Origin: Arachis hypogaea
Taxonomy: Eukaryota; Streptophyta; Magnoliopsida; Fabales; Fabaceae
NCBI RefSeq assembly: GCF_003086295.3
Contig: NC_092048.1
Coordinates: 105,416,276 to 105,480,275 of the forward strand
Length of the DNA stretch: 64,000 nucleotides
Direction: 5' to 3'
Part shown: positions 1 through 11,735 of the stretch, piece after piece
How the letters are laid out: each line of letters begins with the position of its first letter
Position numbering within the stretch: the first letter of the stretch is position 1
Made by a program: the position numbers and the translations under genes
Notes under the pieces: model-generated
What the model saw: only the letters and a program-made list of their open reading frames with translations
Databases searched by the model: none
What the model was told of the DNA's origin: nothing

Positions 1-172
1 ATGGATAAAGTGATATGCCAAAACTATTCAAGAGGCAAAAAGCTACAAGTCCCGCTCATCTGATTGGAGCTATGTTTCATTGATATTTTGGAATTTATAG
101 TATATTCTCTTCTTTTTATCCTATTTGATTTTCAGTTGCTTGGGGACAAGCAACAATTTAAGTTTGGTGTTG
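1..172 (+). mobile_element. 3' end of the internal region of a plus-strand family A element
   Basis: This is the last stretch of an element whose body lies left of the window. It ends in an 8-bp hairpin, GTTGCTTG (135-142), loop GGGA, CAAGCAAC (147-154), then TTTAAGTTTGGTGTTG directly against the LTR at 173. The same layout precedes the 3' LTR of E1 on the minus strand, so this is read as the polypurine-tract region that primes plus-strand DNA synthesis. No ORF is supported here. Confidence 0.85.
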
Positions 173-1829
173 TGATGAGCGGATAATTTATACGCTTTTT
201 GGCATTGTTTTTAGTATGTTTTTGGTATGATTTAGTTAGTTTTTAGTATATTTTTATTAGTTTTTAATTAAAAATCACATTTCTGGACTTTACTATGAGT
301 TTGTGTGTTTTTCTGTGATTTCAGGTATTTTCTGGCTGAAATTGAGGGACCTGAGCAAAAATCAGATTCAGAGGTTGAAGAAGGACTGCAGATGCTGTTG
401 GATTCTGACCTCCCTGCACTTAAAGTGGATTTTCTGGAGCTACAGAACTTCACATAGCATGCTTCCAATTGCATTGGAAAGTAGACATCCAGTGCTTTCC
501 AGAAATATATAATAGTCCATACTTTGAATAAGGATTGACGACGTAAACTGGCGTTCAACGCCAGTTCCATGCTGCATTCTGGAGTCAAACGCCCGAAACA
601 AGTTGCAAAGTGGAGTTCAACGCCAGAAACATGTTACAAACTGGCGTTCAACTCCAAGAATGACCTCTCCACGTGTAAACTTCAAGCTCAGCCCAAGCAC
701 ACACGAAGTGGGCACCAGAAGTGGATTTCTACATCATTTACTCAATTCTGTAAACCCTAGTAACTAGTTTAGTATAAATAGGACTTTTTACTATTGTATT
801 AGACATCTTGGGACGTTTAGTTCTTAGATCATGGGGGCTGGCCATTCGGCCATGCATGAACCTTTCACTTATGTATTTTTCAACGGTAGAGTTTCTACAC
901 ACCATAGATTAAGGTGTGGAGCTCTGCTGTTCCTCAAAGATTAATGCAAAGTACTACTATTTTTCTATTCAATTCAACTTATTCTGCTTCTAAGATATTC
1001 ATTCGCACTTCAATATGATGGATGTGATGATCGTGACAGTCATCATCATTCTCAACTTATAAACGCGTGCCTGACAACCACTTCCGTTCTACCTTAGATT
1101 GAATGGATATCTCTTGGATATCTAATACAGGGGACCGAGTCCGAGATATTAGTGTCTTCGTGGTATAAGTTAGAACCCATGGATGGCCATTCCTGAGATC
1201 TGGAAAGTCTAAAACTTGTCTGTGGTATTCCGAGTAGGATCTGGGAAAGGATGGCTGTGACGAGCTTCAAACTCGCGAGTGCTGGGCGTAGTGACAGACG
1301 CAAAAGGATAGTAAATCCTATTCCAGTATGATCGAGAACCAACAGATGATTAGCCATGCAGTGACAGCGCATTGGACCATTTTCACAGGAGGATGGGATG
1401 TAGCCATTGACAACGGTGATGCCCTACATAAAGCTTGCCATGGAAAGGAGTAGGATTGATTGGATGAAGACAGCAGGAAAGCAGAGATCAGAGGAACGAA
1501 AGCATCTCTATACGCTTATCTAAAATTTTCGCCAATGAATTACATAAGTACCACTATCCTATTTTATATTTTATTTATTTTCATCCACTATAATTTCTTA
1601 ATACAATTTAATCTGCCTGACTGAGATTTACAAGGTGACCATAGCTTGCTTCAAGCCAACAATCTCCGTGGGATCGACCCTTACTCACGTAAGGTTTATT
1701 ACTTGGACGACCTAGTGCACTTGCTGGTTAGTTGTACAAAGTTGTGAAACAGATATAAGATCATGAACGTGCGTATTGAGTTTTTAGCACCGTTACCAAG
1801 GAATGGAATGATCACAATTTCGCACACCA
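173..1829 (+). repeat. Family A LTR (3' LTR of an element left of the window)
   Basis: It starts TGATGAGCGGATAATTTATA and ends TTTCGCACACCA, the family A termini seen also at 4337-5980, 10011-11735, 21864-23588 and 62640-63995 on the minus strand. A TATAAATA box lies at 773-780. Short palindromes of the family A type, for example AACTGGCGTT-C-AACGCCAGTT at 546-566, lie upstream of the TATA box. Near the 3' end a hairpin CCTTAC-TCAC-GTAAGG (1679-1694) follows GTGGGATCGACC. The LTR abuts a pol fragment in the opposite orientation at 1830. The partner LTR and the left duplication lie outside the window. Confidence 0.88.
773..780 (+). promoter_or_regulatory. TATA box of family A LTR
   Basis: TATAAATA in the context AGTATAAATAGGA. 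The same box is found in the other family A LTRs and, in different surroundings, in the family C and D LTRs, so it probably marks the U3 promoter that starts the genomic RNA. Confidence 0.65.
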
Positions 1830-3621
1830 AACTCCTTCCTTGAGATCTTCTTGTCATGCCACCTCTTAGCTTTTTCCTTGTATATCTTAGCATTTTCATA
1901 AGCTTCTAGCCTAAACTCATCCAACTCATTTAGTTGGAGTAGCCTCTTCTCTCCTGCTGCTTGAGAATCAAGTTTGAGGAGTTTAGTGGCCCAGAAAGCT
2001 TTATGCTCAAGCTCTACAGGGAGGTGACAAGATTTGCCATATAACAGCTGAAAAGGGAACTTTCCAATAGGAGTTTTGAATGCTATTCTATATGCCCATA
2101 GTGCATCTTCTTGCTTCCTGGCCCAATCTTTTCTTGTGCTTCCTACTGTTTTCTCTAAGATCTTCTTCAACTCTCTATTTGCTAACTCAGCCTGGCCATT
2201 AGTCTGAGGGTGGTATGGCGTAGCTACTTTATGAATCACTCCATATTTGTGAAGGAGTTTTTCCATCTGCTTGTTGCAAAAATGACTACCACCATCACTG
2301 ATAAGATCCTTGGGCACTCCATATCTAGTGAAAATGTGCTTCTTAAGGAATTGAAGGACAATCTGTGCATCATATGTGGTTGTGGCTATGGCTTCTACCC
2401 ACTTTGAGACATACTCTATTACTACTAAAATGTATTTGAAAGAGTAGGAGGGAGAGAACGGGCCCATGAAATCAATGCCCCAAAGATCAAACAGCTCCAC
2501 TTCTAGGATGTAGTTCTGAGGCATCTCATTCCTTCTTGTCAATCCTCCAACTCTTTGGGATTCATTACATTAGCGAACAAACTCTCTGGCATCCTTGAAG
2601 ATGGTTGGCCAATAGAATCCACTCTGCAGTACTTTAGCAGCTGTTCTTTCTGGTCCAAAGTGTCCACCGTAGGCTGAACCATGACAATGCCACAATATAT
2701 CTCTCATTTCATTTTCAGGGACACACCTCCTAATCATTCCATCAGAGCATCTCTTGAATAAGAAAGGTTCGTCCCACAAAAACATTCTTGCGTTATTGAG
2801 TAGCTTTTTCACTTGTTGCTTGGAAAATTCTTGAGGTATCTTCCTTCCCACCTTGTAGTTTGCTATGTCAGCAAACCAAGGTGCTTGCTGAACTTGGAAA
2901 AGATGCTCATCAAGGAATTTTTCATTCACTTGCTGTGGTGTATCTTGATTGGCCTCTTGTGGCACTCTTGACAAATGATCTGCTACTTGATTCTCACTCC
3001 CCTTCCTATCTCTCACTTTAATGTCGAATTCTTGTAGTAGCAGCACCCACCTAATAAGCCTTGGCTTTGAATCCTGTTTAGACATTAGATACTTGAGAGC
3101 AGCATGGTCAGTATATACTATAACCTTTGAACCAATCAAGTATTGTCTAAATTTATCAAATGCATATACAATTGCCAAAAGCTCTTTTTCTCAGTGGTGG
3201 TATAATTTTTCTGTGCTTCATTTAACACCTTGCTAGCATAATATATGACATGGTGCATCTTGTCTTTATTTTGCCCCAACACAGCACCAATTGCAAAGTC
3301 ACTTGCATCACACATAAGTTCAAAAGGTAATTTCCAATCAGGGGTTGTGATAATTAGTGCTGTAATGAGTTTTCTCTTTAGAGTTTCAAAGACATGCTTG
3401 AAACTGTCATCAAAGATAAAAGGGCTATCAATCATCAGCAAATTGCTCAATGGTTTTGCTATTTTTGAAAAATCTTTGATGAACCTCCTATAAAAACCAG
3501 CATGCCCAAGAAAACTCCTTACTGCTTTCACATTAACAGGTATAGGAAGCTTTTCAATGATTTCTATTTTAGCTTTATCAACTTCTATACCTTTGCTCGA
3601 CACTTTATGCCCAAGAACTAT
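1830..3621 (-). pseudogene. pol: pol fragment: RT C-terminus, RNase H and integrase
   Basis: Read on the minus strand from 3621 to 1830 this gives the end of a reverse transcriptase ([20 protein letters not shown]), RNase H ([18 protein letters not shown], then TTEK and TDHAALKYL) and an integrase. The integrase has an HHCC region with its last Cys changed to Ser (CNES), catalytic Asp in WGIDFMGP, Asp in ISDGGSHF and Glu in [10 protein letters not shown]. The frame is broken by a small insertion in the A-run near 3180-3190 (RNase H) and by a stop near 2567 before RRNEMPQ. Both ends are cut by LTRs (173-1829 and 3622-4336), so gag, protease and the RT active site are absent. The sequence resembles E5 pol more than E2 pol. 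It is a relic of an older minus-strand element. Confidence 0.88.
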
Positions 3622-4336
3622 TGATTAGCGGATAATTTATACCCTTTTGGTATTGTTTTTACATAGTTTTTAGTATGTTTTAGTTGCTTTTTATTATAGT
3701 TTTTATTAGTTTTTATTCAAAAATAACATTTCTGGACTTTACTATGAGTTTGTGTGTTTTTCTGTAATTTCAGGTATTTTCTGGCTGAAATTGAGGGACC
3801 TGAGCAAAAATCTTATTCAGAGGCTGAAAAAGGACTGCAGATGCTGTTGGATTCTGACCCTCCTGCACTCAAAGTGGATTTTCAGAAGCTACAGAAATTC
3901 AATTGGTGTGCTCTCAATTGCCTAAGAAAGTAGACATCCTGGGCTTTCCAGCAATATATAATAGTTTATACTTTGCCCTAGATTTGATGGCCCAAACTGG
4001 CGTCCAAATCCAGCCTAAAACATTTTGGCGTAAAACGCCAAAACTGGCACCAGAATTGGAGTTAAACGCCCAAACTGGCACCAAAGCTGGCGTTTAACTC
4101 CAGGAACAGCCTATGCACGTGAAAGCTTCAATGCTCAGCCCAAGCACAAACCAAGTGGGCCCCGAAAGTGGATTTTTGCACTATTTGCACTTAGTTAGTC
4201 AGTTTCTATAATCCATAGTAACTAGTTTAGTATAAATAGCACTTTTTACTATTGTATTAGGGGACTTTGGATCTAGTTTTCATACTTTGGGGCTGAGACC
4301 ATTGTTCACGTTTCGGGGGCTGGCCTCACGGCCATG
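3622..4336 (+). repeat. Truncated family A LTR (5' part only)
   Basis: It starts TGATTAGCGGATAATTTATA, one substitution from the family A start, directly inside the pol fragment. It runs through the palindrome zone and the TATA region (AGTATAAATAG near 4231) to GGCCTCACGGCCATG, where the minus-strand LTR of E1 begins at 4337. The remainder of the LTR is not seen in the window, so it is either displaced beyond 64000 or lost. Confidence 0.8.
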
Positions 4337-5980
4337 TGGTGCACGAAATTGTGACCATCAATGGCGCCAACAACTCGGTACGCACAATTGTAATCTCAAC
4401 TCTTTATCACAACTACGCACAACTAACCAGCAAGTGTACTGGGTCATCCAAGTAATAAACCTTACGTGAGTAAGGGTCGATCCCACGGAGATTGTCGGCT
4501 TGAAGCAAGCTATGGTCATCTTGTAAATCTCAGTCAGGTGGATTCAAGTGGTTATGGAGAATTGATAATTAAAAGATGAATAAAACATAAAATAAGATAG
4601 AGATACTTATGTAATTCATTGGTAAGAATTTCAGATAAGCGTATGAAGATGCTTTGTTCCTCCTGAACCTCTGCTTTCCTATTACCTTCATCCAATCATT
4701 CATACTCCTTTCCATGGCAAGCTTTATGTTGGGCATCACCGTTGTCAATGGCTACCTCCCGTCCTCTCAGTGAAAATGGTCCAAATGCACTGTAACCGCA
4801 CGGCTAATCATCTGTTGGTTCTCGATCATATTGGAATAGGATCCATTGATCCTTTTGCGTCTGTCACTACGCCCAACACTCGTGAGTTTGAAGCTCGTCA
4901 TAGTCATCCCTTCCCAGATCCTACTCGGAATACCACAGACAAGGTTTAGACTTTCCAGATCTCAGGAATGCCCGCCAATAATTCTAGCCTATACCACGAA
5001 GGTTCTAATCTAAGATTAGAAACCCAAGAGATACACATTCAAGCTTGTTTGCATGTAGAACGGAAGTGGTTGTCAGGCACGCGTTCATAGGTGAGAATGA
5101 TGATGAGTGTCACGGATCATCACATTCATCAAGTTGAAGAACGAGTGTATATCTTAGAGAAGAAGTAGGCGTGAATTGAATAGAAAAACAGTAGTACTTT
5201 GCATTAATTCATGAGGAACAGCAGAGCTCCACACCTTAATCTATGGTGTGTAGAAACTCCACCATTGAAAATACATAAGAACAAAAGGTCTAGGCATGGC
5301 CGAATGGCCAGCTTCCCAAAGATGAAAAGGTCTATCAAAATATATCCCAGTATGAAAATACAATAGCAAAAGGTCCTATCTATAGAAAACTAGTAGCCTA
5401 GGGTTACAGAAATAAGTAATTAATGCATAAATCTTCTTCCGGGCCCACTTGGTGTGTGCTTGGGCTGAGAATTGAAGCTTTCATGTGTAGAGACTTTTCT
5501 TGGAGTTAAACGCCAGCTTTTGTGCCAGTTTGGGCATTTAACTCCAGCTTTTATGCCAGTTCTGGCGTTTTGACGCCAGAATTTTTATGCTGACTTAGAA
5601 CGCCGGTTCGGGCCATCAAATCTCGGGCAAAGTATAGACTATTATATATTGCTGGAAAACCCAGGATGTCTACTTTCCAACGCAATTAAGAATGCGCCAA
5701 TTGGGCCTCTGTAGCTCCAGAAAATCCACCTCTAGTGAAGGGAGGTCAGAATCCAACAGCATCTGCAGTTCTTTTTCAGCCTCTGCATAAGATTTTTGCT
5801 CAGGTCCCTCAATTTCAGCCAGAAAATACCTGAAATCATAGAAAAACACAAAAACTCATAGTAAAGTCCAGAAATGTGATTTTTATTTAAAAACTAATAA
5901 AAATATAATAAAAACTAACTGAAAATACTAAAAATATACTAAAAACAATGCCAAAAAGCGTATAAATTATCCGCTCATCA
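4337..5980 (-). repeat. E1 3' LTR (family A)
   Basis: On the plus strand it begins TGGTGCACGAAATTGTGACC and ends AATTATCCGCTCATCA, the reverse of TGATGAGCGG...TGCACCA. Family A palindromes lie around 5500-5600. The next bases (5981 on) are the complement of the PPT region, which fixes it as the 3' LTR. Length 1644 bp; the 5' partner at 62640-63995 is 1356 bp because of an internal deletion. Confidence 0.85.
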
Positions 5981-6018
5981 CAACAGCAAACTTAATTTGT
6001 TGCTTGTCCCCAAGCAAC
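5981..6018 (-). promoter_or_regulatory. E1 polypurine-tract region with hairpin (copy 1)
   Basis: In element orientation GTTGCTTG-GGGA-CAAGCAAC (6018 to 5999) is followed by AAATTAAGTTTGCTGTTG at the LTR border. PPT priming is assigned by position. A second copy of this block, 0.9 kb inside the element, is part of a tandem duplication. Confidence 0.65.
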
Positions 6019-7786
6019 TGAAAATCAAATAGGATAAAAAGAAGAGAATATACAATGAATTCCCAAAACATCTATGAAGATCAGTCTTAATTAGATGAGC
6101 GGGGCTATTAGCTTTTTGCTTCTGAACAGTTTTGGCATCTCACTTCTTCCTTTGAAGTTCAGAATGATTGGCTTCCATAGAACTCAGAATTCAGATAGTG
6201 TTATTGATTCTCCTAGTACAGTATGTTGATTCTTGAACACAGTTACTTTATGAGTCTTAGCCGTGATCCTAAGCATTTTATTTTCCAGTATTACCACCGG
6301 ATACATAAATGCCACAGACACATGACTGGGTGAACCTTTTCAGATTGTGACTTAACTTTGCTAGAGTCCCCAGTTAGAGGTGTCCAGAGCTCTTAAGCAC
6401 ACTCTTTTTGCTTTGGACCACAACTTTAACCGCTCAGTCTCAAGTTTTTCACTTGACACCTTCACGCCACAAGCACATGGTTAGGGACAGCTTGGTTTAG
6501 CCGCTTAGGCCAGGATTTTATTCCTGTGGGCCCTCCTATCCACTGATGCTCAAAGCCTTGGATCCCTTTTATTCTACCTTTGCTTTTTGGTTTAAAGGGC
6601 TATTGACTTTTTCTGCTTGCTTTTTCTTTCTCTCTTTTTTTTTCGCATATTTTTTTCTGCAAGCTTTTCACTGCTTTTTCTTGCTTCAAAAATCAATTTT
6701 ATGATTTTTCAGATTATCAATAACATTTCTCCTTTTTCATTATTCTTTCAAGAGCCAACAATTTTAACATTCATGAACAACAAATTCAAAAATATGCACT
6801 GTTCAAGCATTCATTCAGAAAAACAAAAAAAAGTATTGCCACCACATCAAAATAATTAATCTGTTTTAAAATTCAAAATTCACAATACCAAACTTAAATT
6901 GTTGCTTGTCCCCATGCAACTGAAAATCATATAGGATAAAAAGAATAGAATGTACAATGAATTCCAAAAACATCTATGAAGATCAGTATTAATTAGATGA
7001 GCAGGACTTTTAGCTTTTTGCTTCTGAACAGTTTTGGCATCTCACTTTATCCCTTGAAGTTCAGAATGATTGGCATCTATAGGAACTCAGAATCCAAATA
7101 GTGTTATTGATTCTCCTAGTTAAGTATGTTGATTCTTGAACACAGCTACTTTATGAGTCTTGGCCGTGACCCTAAGCATTTTATTTTTCAGTATTACCAC
7201 CGGATACATAAATGCCACAGACACATGACTGGGTGAACCTTTTCAGATTGTGACTCAGCTTTGCTAAAGTCCCCAGTGAGAGGTGTCTATGGCTCTTAAG
7301 CACACTCTTTTTGCTTTGGACCACGACTTTAACCGCTCAGTCTCAAGTTTTCACTTGACACCTTCACGCCACAAGCACATGGTTAGGACAGCTTGGTTTA
7401 GCCGCTTAGGCCAAGATTTTATTCCTGTGGGCCCTTCTATCCACTGATGCTCAAAGCCTTGGATCCTTTTTATTTTACCCTTGCCTTTTGGTTTAAAGGA
7501 TTATTGGCTTTTTCTGCTTGCTTTTTCTTTTTCTCTCTTTTTTTTCGCATATATCCTTTTTTCTGCAAGCTTTTCACTGCTTTTTCTTGCTTCAAGAATC
7601 AATTTTATGATTTTTCAGATTATCAAATAACATTTCTCCTTTTCCATCATTCTTTCAAGAGCCAACAATTTTAACATTCATGAATCAACAATATCAAAAA
7701 TATGCACTGTTCAAGCATTCATTCAGAAAGACAAAAGTATTGCCACCACGTCAAAATAATTAAACTGTTTTAAAATTCGAAATTCA
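5981..7786 (-). repeat. Tandem duplication (about 0.9 kb x 2) of the E1 3' noncoding region
   Basis: Copy 1 (5981-6882) and copy 2 (6883-7786) align over their length. Each has the PPT-like CACCAAACTTAA segment, the TTGCTTG hairpin complement, the block with TATTACCACCGGATACATAA, a hairpin TCAAGT-GAAA(A)-ACTTGA in element sense, the GGATCC block and the T-rich run near the end. E4 has a single copy at 13017-13990. Only copy 1 touches the LTR. No coding function is seen. Confidence 0.85.
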
Positions 7787-7979
7787 TGCACTTCTTTTTC
7801 TTTTTCAATTAAAAACATTTTTCATTTAAGAAAGGTTGTGGATTCATTTTCATAGCTTTAAGGCATAGACACTTAGACACTAATGATCATGTAATAAAGA
7901 CATAAATATAAATAAACATCAAGCATAATTTTCGAAAAACAAAAAATAAAGAACAAGGAAATTAAAGAACGGGTCCACC
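7787..7979 (-). other. E1 noncoding stretch after ORF3
   Basis: AT-rich sequence between the ORF3 stop and the duplicated 3' block. It matches the corresponding stretch of E4 (about 13990-14160). I see no further structure. Confidence 0.6.
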
Positions 7980-8631
7980 TTAGTGATGGCGGCTTGTTCT
8001 TCCTCTTGAAGATCTTATGGAGTGCTTGAGCTCCTCAATGTCTCTTCCTTGCCTTTGTTGCTCCTCTCTCATGGTTCTTTGATCTTCTCTAATTTCATGG
8101 AGGAGGATAGAATGCTCTTGGTGCTCCACCCTTAGTTGTCCTATATTGGAACTTAATTCTCCTAGGGAGGTGTTAATTTGCTCCCAATAGTTTCGTGGAG
8201 GAAAATGCATCCCTTGAGGTATCTCAGGGATTTTATGATGAGGAATTTCCTTATGCTCATGGTGAGGTTCTGTCATTTGCTCCATCCTTTTCTTAGTGAT
8301 GGGCTAATCCTCATCAATAAGGATGTATTCCTCTATGTCAATTCCAGCTGAATTGCAGAGGTGACAAATAAGGTGAGGGAAGGCTAACCTTGCCAAGGTA
8401 GAGGGCTTGTCTGCCACCTTGTAGAGTTTTTGGAAGATAACCTCATGAACTTCTACTTCCTCATGATGCTATGAATCATGATGGCTCGGTCTATAGTAAC
8501 TTCATACCGGTTGCTAGTGGGAACGATTGAGCGTTGGATAAACTCCAACCATCCCCTAGCCACGGGCTTGAGGTCATGCCTTCTTAGTTGAACCGGCTTC
8601 CCTCTTGAATCTTTCTTCCATTGAGCGCCCT
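7980..8631 (-). pseudogene. E1 ORF3, C-terminal part
   Basis: This continues the ORF3 that begins at 57702; E2 separates the halves. Read from 8631 down it gives LRRHDLKPVARGWLEFIQRS, which aligns with the ARGW-like region of E3 ORF3 (PEAKGWYEILKRSILGTVN). A small deletion near 8470 shifts the frame, and a TAG lies at 8304-8306. The last 101 codons (8285 to 7980) are open and predicted coiled coil (NIGQLRVEHQEHSILLHEIR). The family is often labelled 'putative plant transposon protein'; its function is not established. It sits where Athila-type elements carry an env-like ORF, but I see no signal peptide or membrane anchor. Confidence 0.75.
8627..8631 (+). repeat. Left target-site duplication of E2
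   Basis: GCCCT before the E2 5' LTR; TCCCT follows the 3' LTR at 57211-57215. Four of five bases match. ORF3 of E1 reads on across the two sites, which independently supports the insertion. Confidence 0.7.
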
Positions 8632-8934
8632 TGATAAACTACTATTTTATGGTTTATATTGTGTTTAATTGTGTGGTTTTATCATGATCCTTACCCACTT
8701 ATTCATTAAATTAGCATGATATTATAATCCCTTCCTGAATTTATAACATGTTTGAAAACTGCTTCCTAGAGACTTTAATTATGTATTTTTAATTCTCCTT
8801 TATTCCATTCGATGCCGTGATCTGTGTGTTGAGTGTTTCAGACTCTATAGGGCATGAATGAGTTGGAGATTGGAAAGGAAGCTAGCAAAAATGGAAGGAA
8901 CACAAGAATTTGAGAAGATAACCAGCGAGAAGTG

Positions 8935-9115
8935 ACGCGGTCGCCTGGCTCACGCGACCGCGCGAAGGAGAGCAAATCGCAGTGACGCGGCCGCATGGCT
9001 CATGCGGCCGTGCGGATTGGAAAAGCTCAAGCGACGCGGTAGCGTGGACGACGCGAACGCGTGGCAAGGAAAAGCGCGAATGACGCGTTCGCATGGACGA
9101 CGCGATCGCGTGACA
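8935..9115 (+). repeat. GC-rich palindrome cluster in family B LTR
   Basis: Repeated short inverted pairs, for example GGTCGC...GCGACC, GCGGCCGC and ACGCGATCGCGT, each about 30-45 bp apart. The 3' LTR has the same cluster at 56055-56220, and a related cluster lies in the E2 ORF3 leader at 39805-40330. Confidence 0.75.
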
Positions 9116-9906
9116 TGTGCGATCTGCATAATCTGCAGGATTCACTGGGGGCGATTTTGGACCTTATTTTGACCCAGTTTTCAGCCCGAAACAGCAGACT
9201 AGAGCTAGAGAATATGCAGAAACAAAAGAGAACATTCATTCTCGACAATTTTGAGTTTTAGATCTAGTTTTACTCCCTTAGGTTTCTTTCTCTAGGTTTA
9301 AGAATTTTAATTTTCAATTGGTCTTAGCATTGGAACATTGAGAAGAGCTATTTCCTCATCAAGACTTCGTCATTCTTGTTCGTTCTCTTAACTTTGTTTT
9401 ATTCTTCCATGTTCTTTGCTTTGTTCAATTTTGTCATTTGAATACTTTCATGATTTTAATTTATTTCTTCCAATTTGATTTATTTTCCATTCCAATAATC
9501 ATATCTTCTTTTAATTACCTTTCATGTGTTATGGATTTATTATTTACAATGAGTGAGTAGTTCCCTCACTTGATAGGGAGTTGATTAAAGGAACTCTTGA
9601 GTTCGAAGGATTGAAAGAAAAATTGTAATTGGGTTAACTGTTGGATTGTTATCTAATCACTAACACCAATCCCTTTGAACTAAGTGGGTTGCAACTCGTG
9701 AACAGATCTAGCATTCCAACTTGTTTGACTTTCCTTTACCTAGTAAAGGATAACTAAACAGAACAACCATCAATTATAAATTAATCTTGAAATCATCCCA
9801 TCAATGATAGAGATTCCAACTAATCAACTCCCAGTCAAGTCTTTTATTCATATTATTTGAATTTTCTCAATTTAATTTTCCACCTACTTAACTCAACTTC
9901 TTGGAA

Positions 9907-9911
9907 CATCT
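9907..9911 (+). repeat. Target-site duplication of E3, left copy
   Basis: CATCT, repeated exactly at 33818-33822 after the E3 3' LTR. Removing E3 joins the two halves of the family B LTR as seen intact at 57000-57012. Confidence 0.93.
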
Positions 9912-10010
9912 TGATGACAAGTCATTTTAGCCTAGTTTCACTAGCCTTTTTCTTTTGTTTTCAATTGATTTATGCACTTTCTTGAGCCATAAGCAAGCCA
10001 ATTGGGTAGA
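9912..10010 (+). repeat. E3 5' LTR, part 1 (family C)
   Basis: It starts TGATGACAAGTCATTTTAGC and matches the 3' LTR start at 32065. It stops at GTAGA (10006-10010), where E4 is inserted. The rest is at 23589-25298, and a stray second copy of the adjoining part is at 11736-12699. Confidence 0.9.
10006..10010 (+). repeat. Target-site duplication of E4, left copy
   Basis: GTAGA, found again at 23589-23593 after the E4 5' LTR and a third time at 11736-11740. The third copy comes with duplicated family C flank rather than from a separate insertion. Confidence 0.9.
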
Positions 10011-11735
10011 TGGTGCACGAAATTGTGATACATATCCATGGCTTCAAAGGCCTGGTACTCTGATCTAGTTTTATTGTCTGTCACAACTTCGATACAACTA
10101 ACCAGCAAGTGCACTGGGTCGTCCAAGTAATACCTTACGTGAGTAAGGGTCGAATCCCACGGAGATTGTTGGTATGAAGCAAGCTATGGTCACCTTGTAA
10201 ATCTCAGTCAGGCAGATATAAAGTGATAATGGTGTTTTCGAATATTATATAATAAAATAGGGATAGAGATACTTATGTAAATCATTGGTAGGAATTTCAG
10301 ATAAGCGAATGGAGATGCTTTTCGTTCCTCTGAACCTCTGCTTTCCTGCTATCTTCATCCAATCAGTCTTACTCCTTTCCATGGCTGGCTTTATGTGATA
10401 CATCACCAATGTCAATGGCTACTTTCGGTCATCTCTCAGGAAAATGATCCAATGCCCTGTCACGGCACGGCTAATCGTCTGGAGGCATCACCCTTGCCAA
10501 TGGCTTCATCTTATCCTCTCAGTGAATAATATGCTCACGCACCCTGTCACGGCACGGCTATTCATCTGTCGGTTCTCGATCATGCTGGAATAGGATTTAC
10601 TATCCTTTTGCGTCTGTCACTAACGCCCTGCAATCGCGAGTTAGGAGCTCGTCACAGTCATTCAATCATTGAATCCTACTCGGAATACCACAGACAAGGT
10701 TTAGACCTTCCGGATTCTCTTGAATGCCGCCATCATTCTAGCTTACGCCATGAAGATTCTGGTTAGGAGATCTAAGAGATACTCATTCTAGCTTATTTCA
10801 TGTAGAACAGAAGTGTTTGTCAGGCACGCGTTCATAAGGGAGAAGAATGATGAGCGTCACACATAATCATCACCTTCATCACGTTCTTGGGTGCGAATGG
10901 ATATCTTAGAAGAGAAATAAGAAGAATTGAATAGAAAACAGTAGTACTTTGCATTAATCTTTGAGGAACAGCAGAGCTCTACACCTTAATCTATGGAGTG
11001 TAGAAACTCTACCGTTGAAAATACATAAGTGAAGGTCCAGGCATGGCCAAGATGGCCAGCCCCCTAAAACGTGATCAAAGGATCATAAGGTAATCCCAAG
11101 ATGGTCTAAAAGACTAGTAAGAGGTCCTATTTATAATAAACTAGCTACTAGGGTTTACATGAGTAATTAATTGATGCATAAATCCACTTCCGGGGCCCAC
11201 TTGGTGTGTGTTTGGGCTGAGCTTAAGTGTAGCACGTGCAGAGGCCATTTGTGGAGTTGAACGCCAGTTTCTGTGCCAGTTTGGGCGTTCAACTCTGGTT
11301 TTGGATCCTTTTCTGGCGCTGGACGCCAGATTTGGGCAGAAGGCTGGCGTTGAACGCCAGTTTACGTCGTCAATTCTTGGCCAAAGTATGGACTATTATA
11401 TATTTCTGGAAAGCCCTGGATGTCTACTTTCCAACGCAATTGGAAGCGCGCCATTTCGAGTTCTGTAGCTCCAGAAAATCTACTTTGAGTGCAGGGAGGT
11501 CAGAATCCAACAGCATCAGCAGTCCTTTTTCAACCTCTGAATCTGATTTCTGCTCAAGTCCCTCAATTTCAGCCAGAAAATACCTGAAATCACAGAAAAA
11601 CACACAAACTCATAGTAAAGTCCAGAAATGTGAATTTAACATAAAAACTAATGAAAACATCCCTAAAAGTAACTAGATCCTACTAAAAACATACTAAAAA
11701 CAATGTCAAAAAGCGTATAAATTATCCGCTCATCA
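10011..11735 (-). repeat. E4 outer 3' LTR (family A, full length)
   Basis: Begins TGGTGCACGAAATTGTGATA and ends ATTATCCGCTCATCA on the plus strand. It is the same length as 21864-23588 and nearly identical. Taken alone it would look like a solo LTR with GTAGA on both sides. The identical insertion point of the full E4 element makes one insertion plus later copying more likely. Confidence 0.9.

Larger units (their letters stand above)
8632..9911 (+). repeat. E2 5' LTR, part 1 (family B)
   Basis: It starts TGATAAACTACTATTTTATG and matches 55755-57006. At 8935-9115 it holds GC-rich palindromes of the GACGCG...CGCGTC type in otherwise AT-rich DNA. E3 interrupts it at the CATCT duplication (9907-9911), and it resumes at 33823. 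It holds 16 bp (CATGGCTCATGCGGCC-like) that the 3' LTR lacks. No TATAAATA box like that of the other families was found. Confidence 0.88.

Noticed and set aside
4361..4376. GGCGCCAACAACTCGG as a primer-binding site
   Set aside because: It lies inside the LTR, lacks the GTTGCCGGGGA part and is not next to an LTR end.
9027..9261. ORFs with Arg-rich products in the GC cluster
   Set aside because: Produced by CG-rich palindromes of the family B LTR; not conserved between the two LTR copies.
10011..11735. Independent solo LTR inserted at the same GTAGA as E4
   Set aside because: Two insertions at the same base of a family C LTR are unlikely; the copied flank and LTR tail next to it explain the structure with one insertion.
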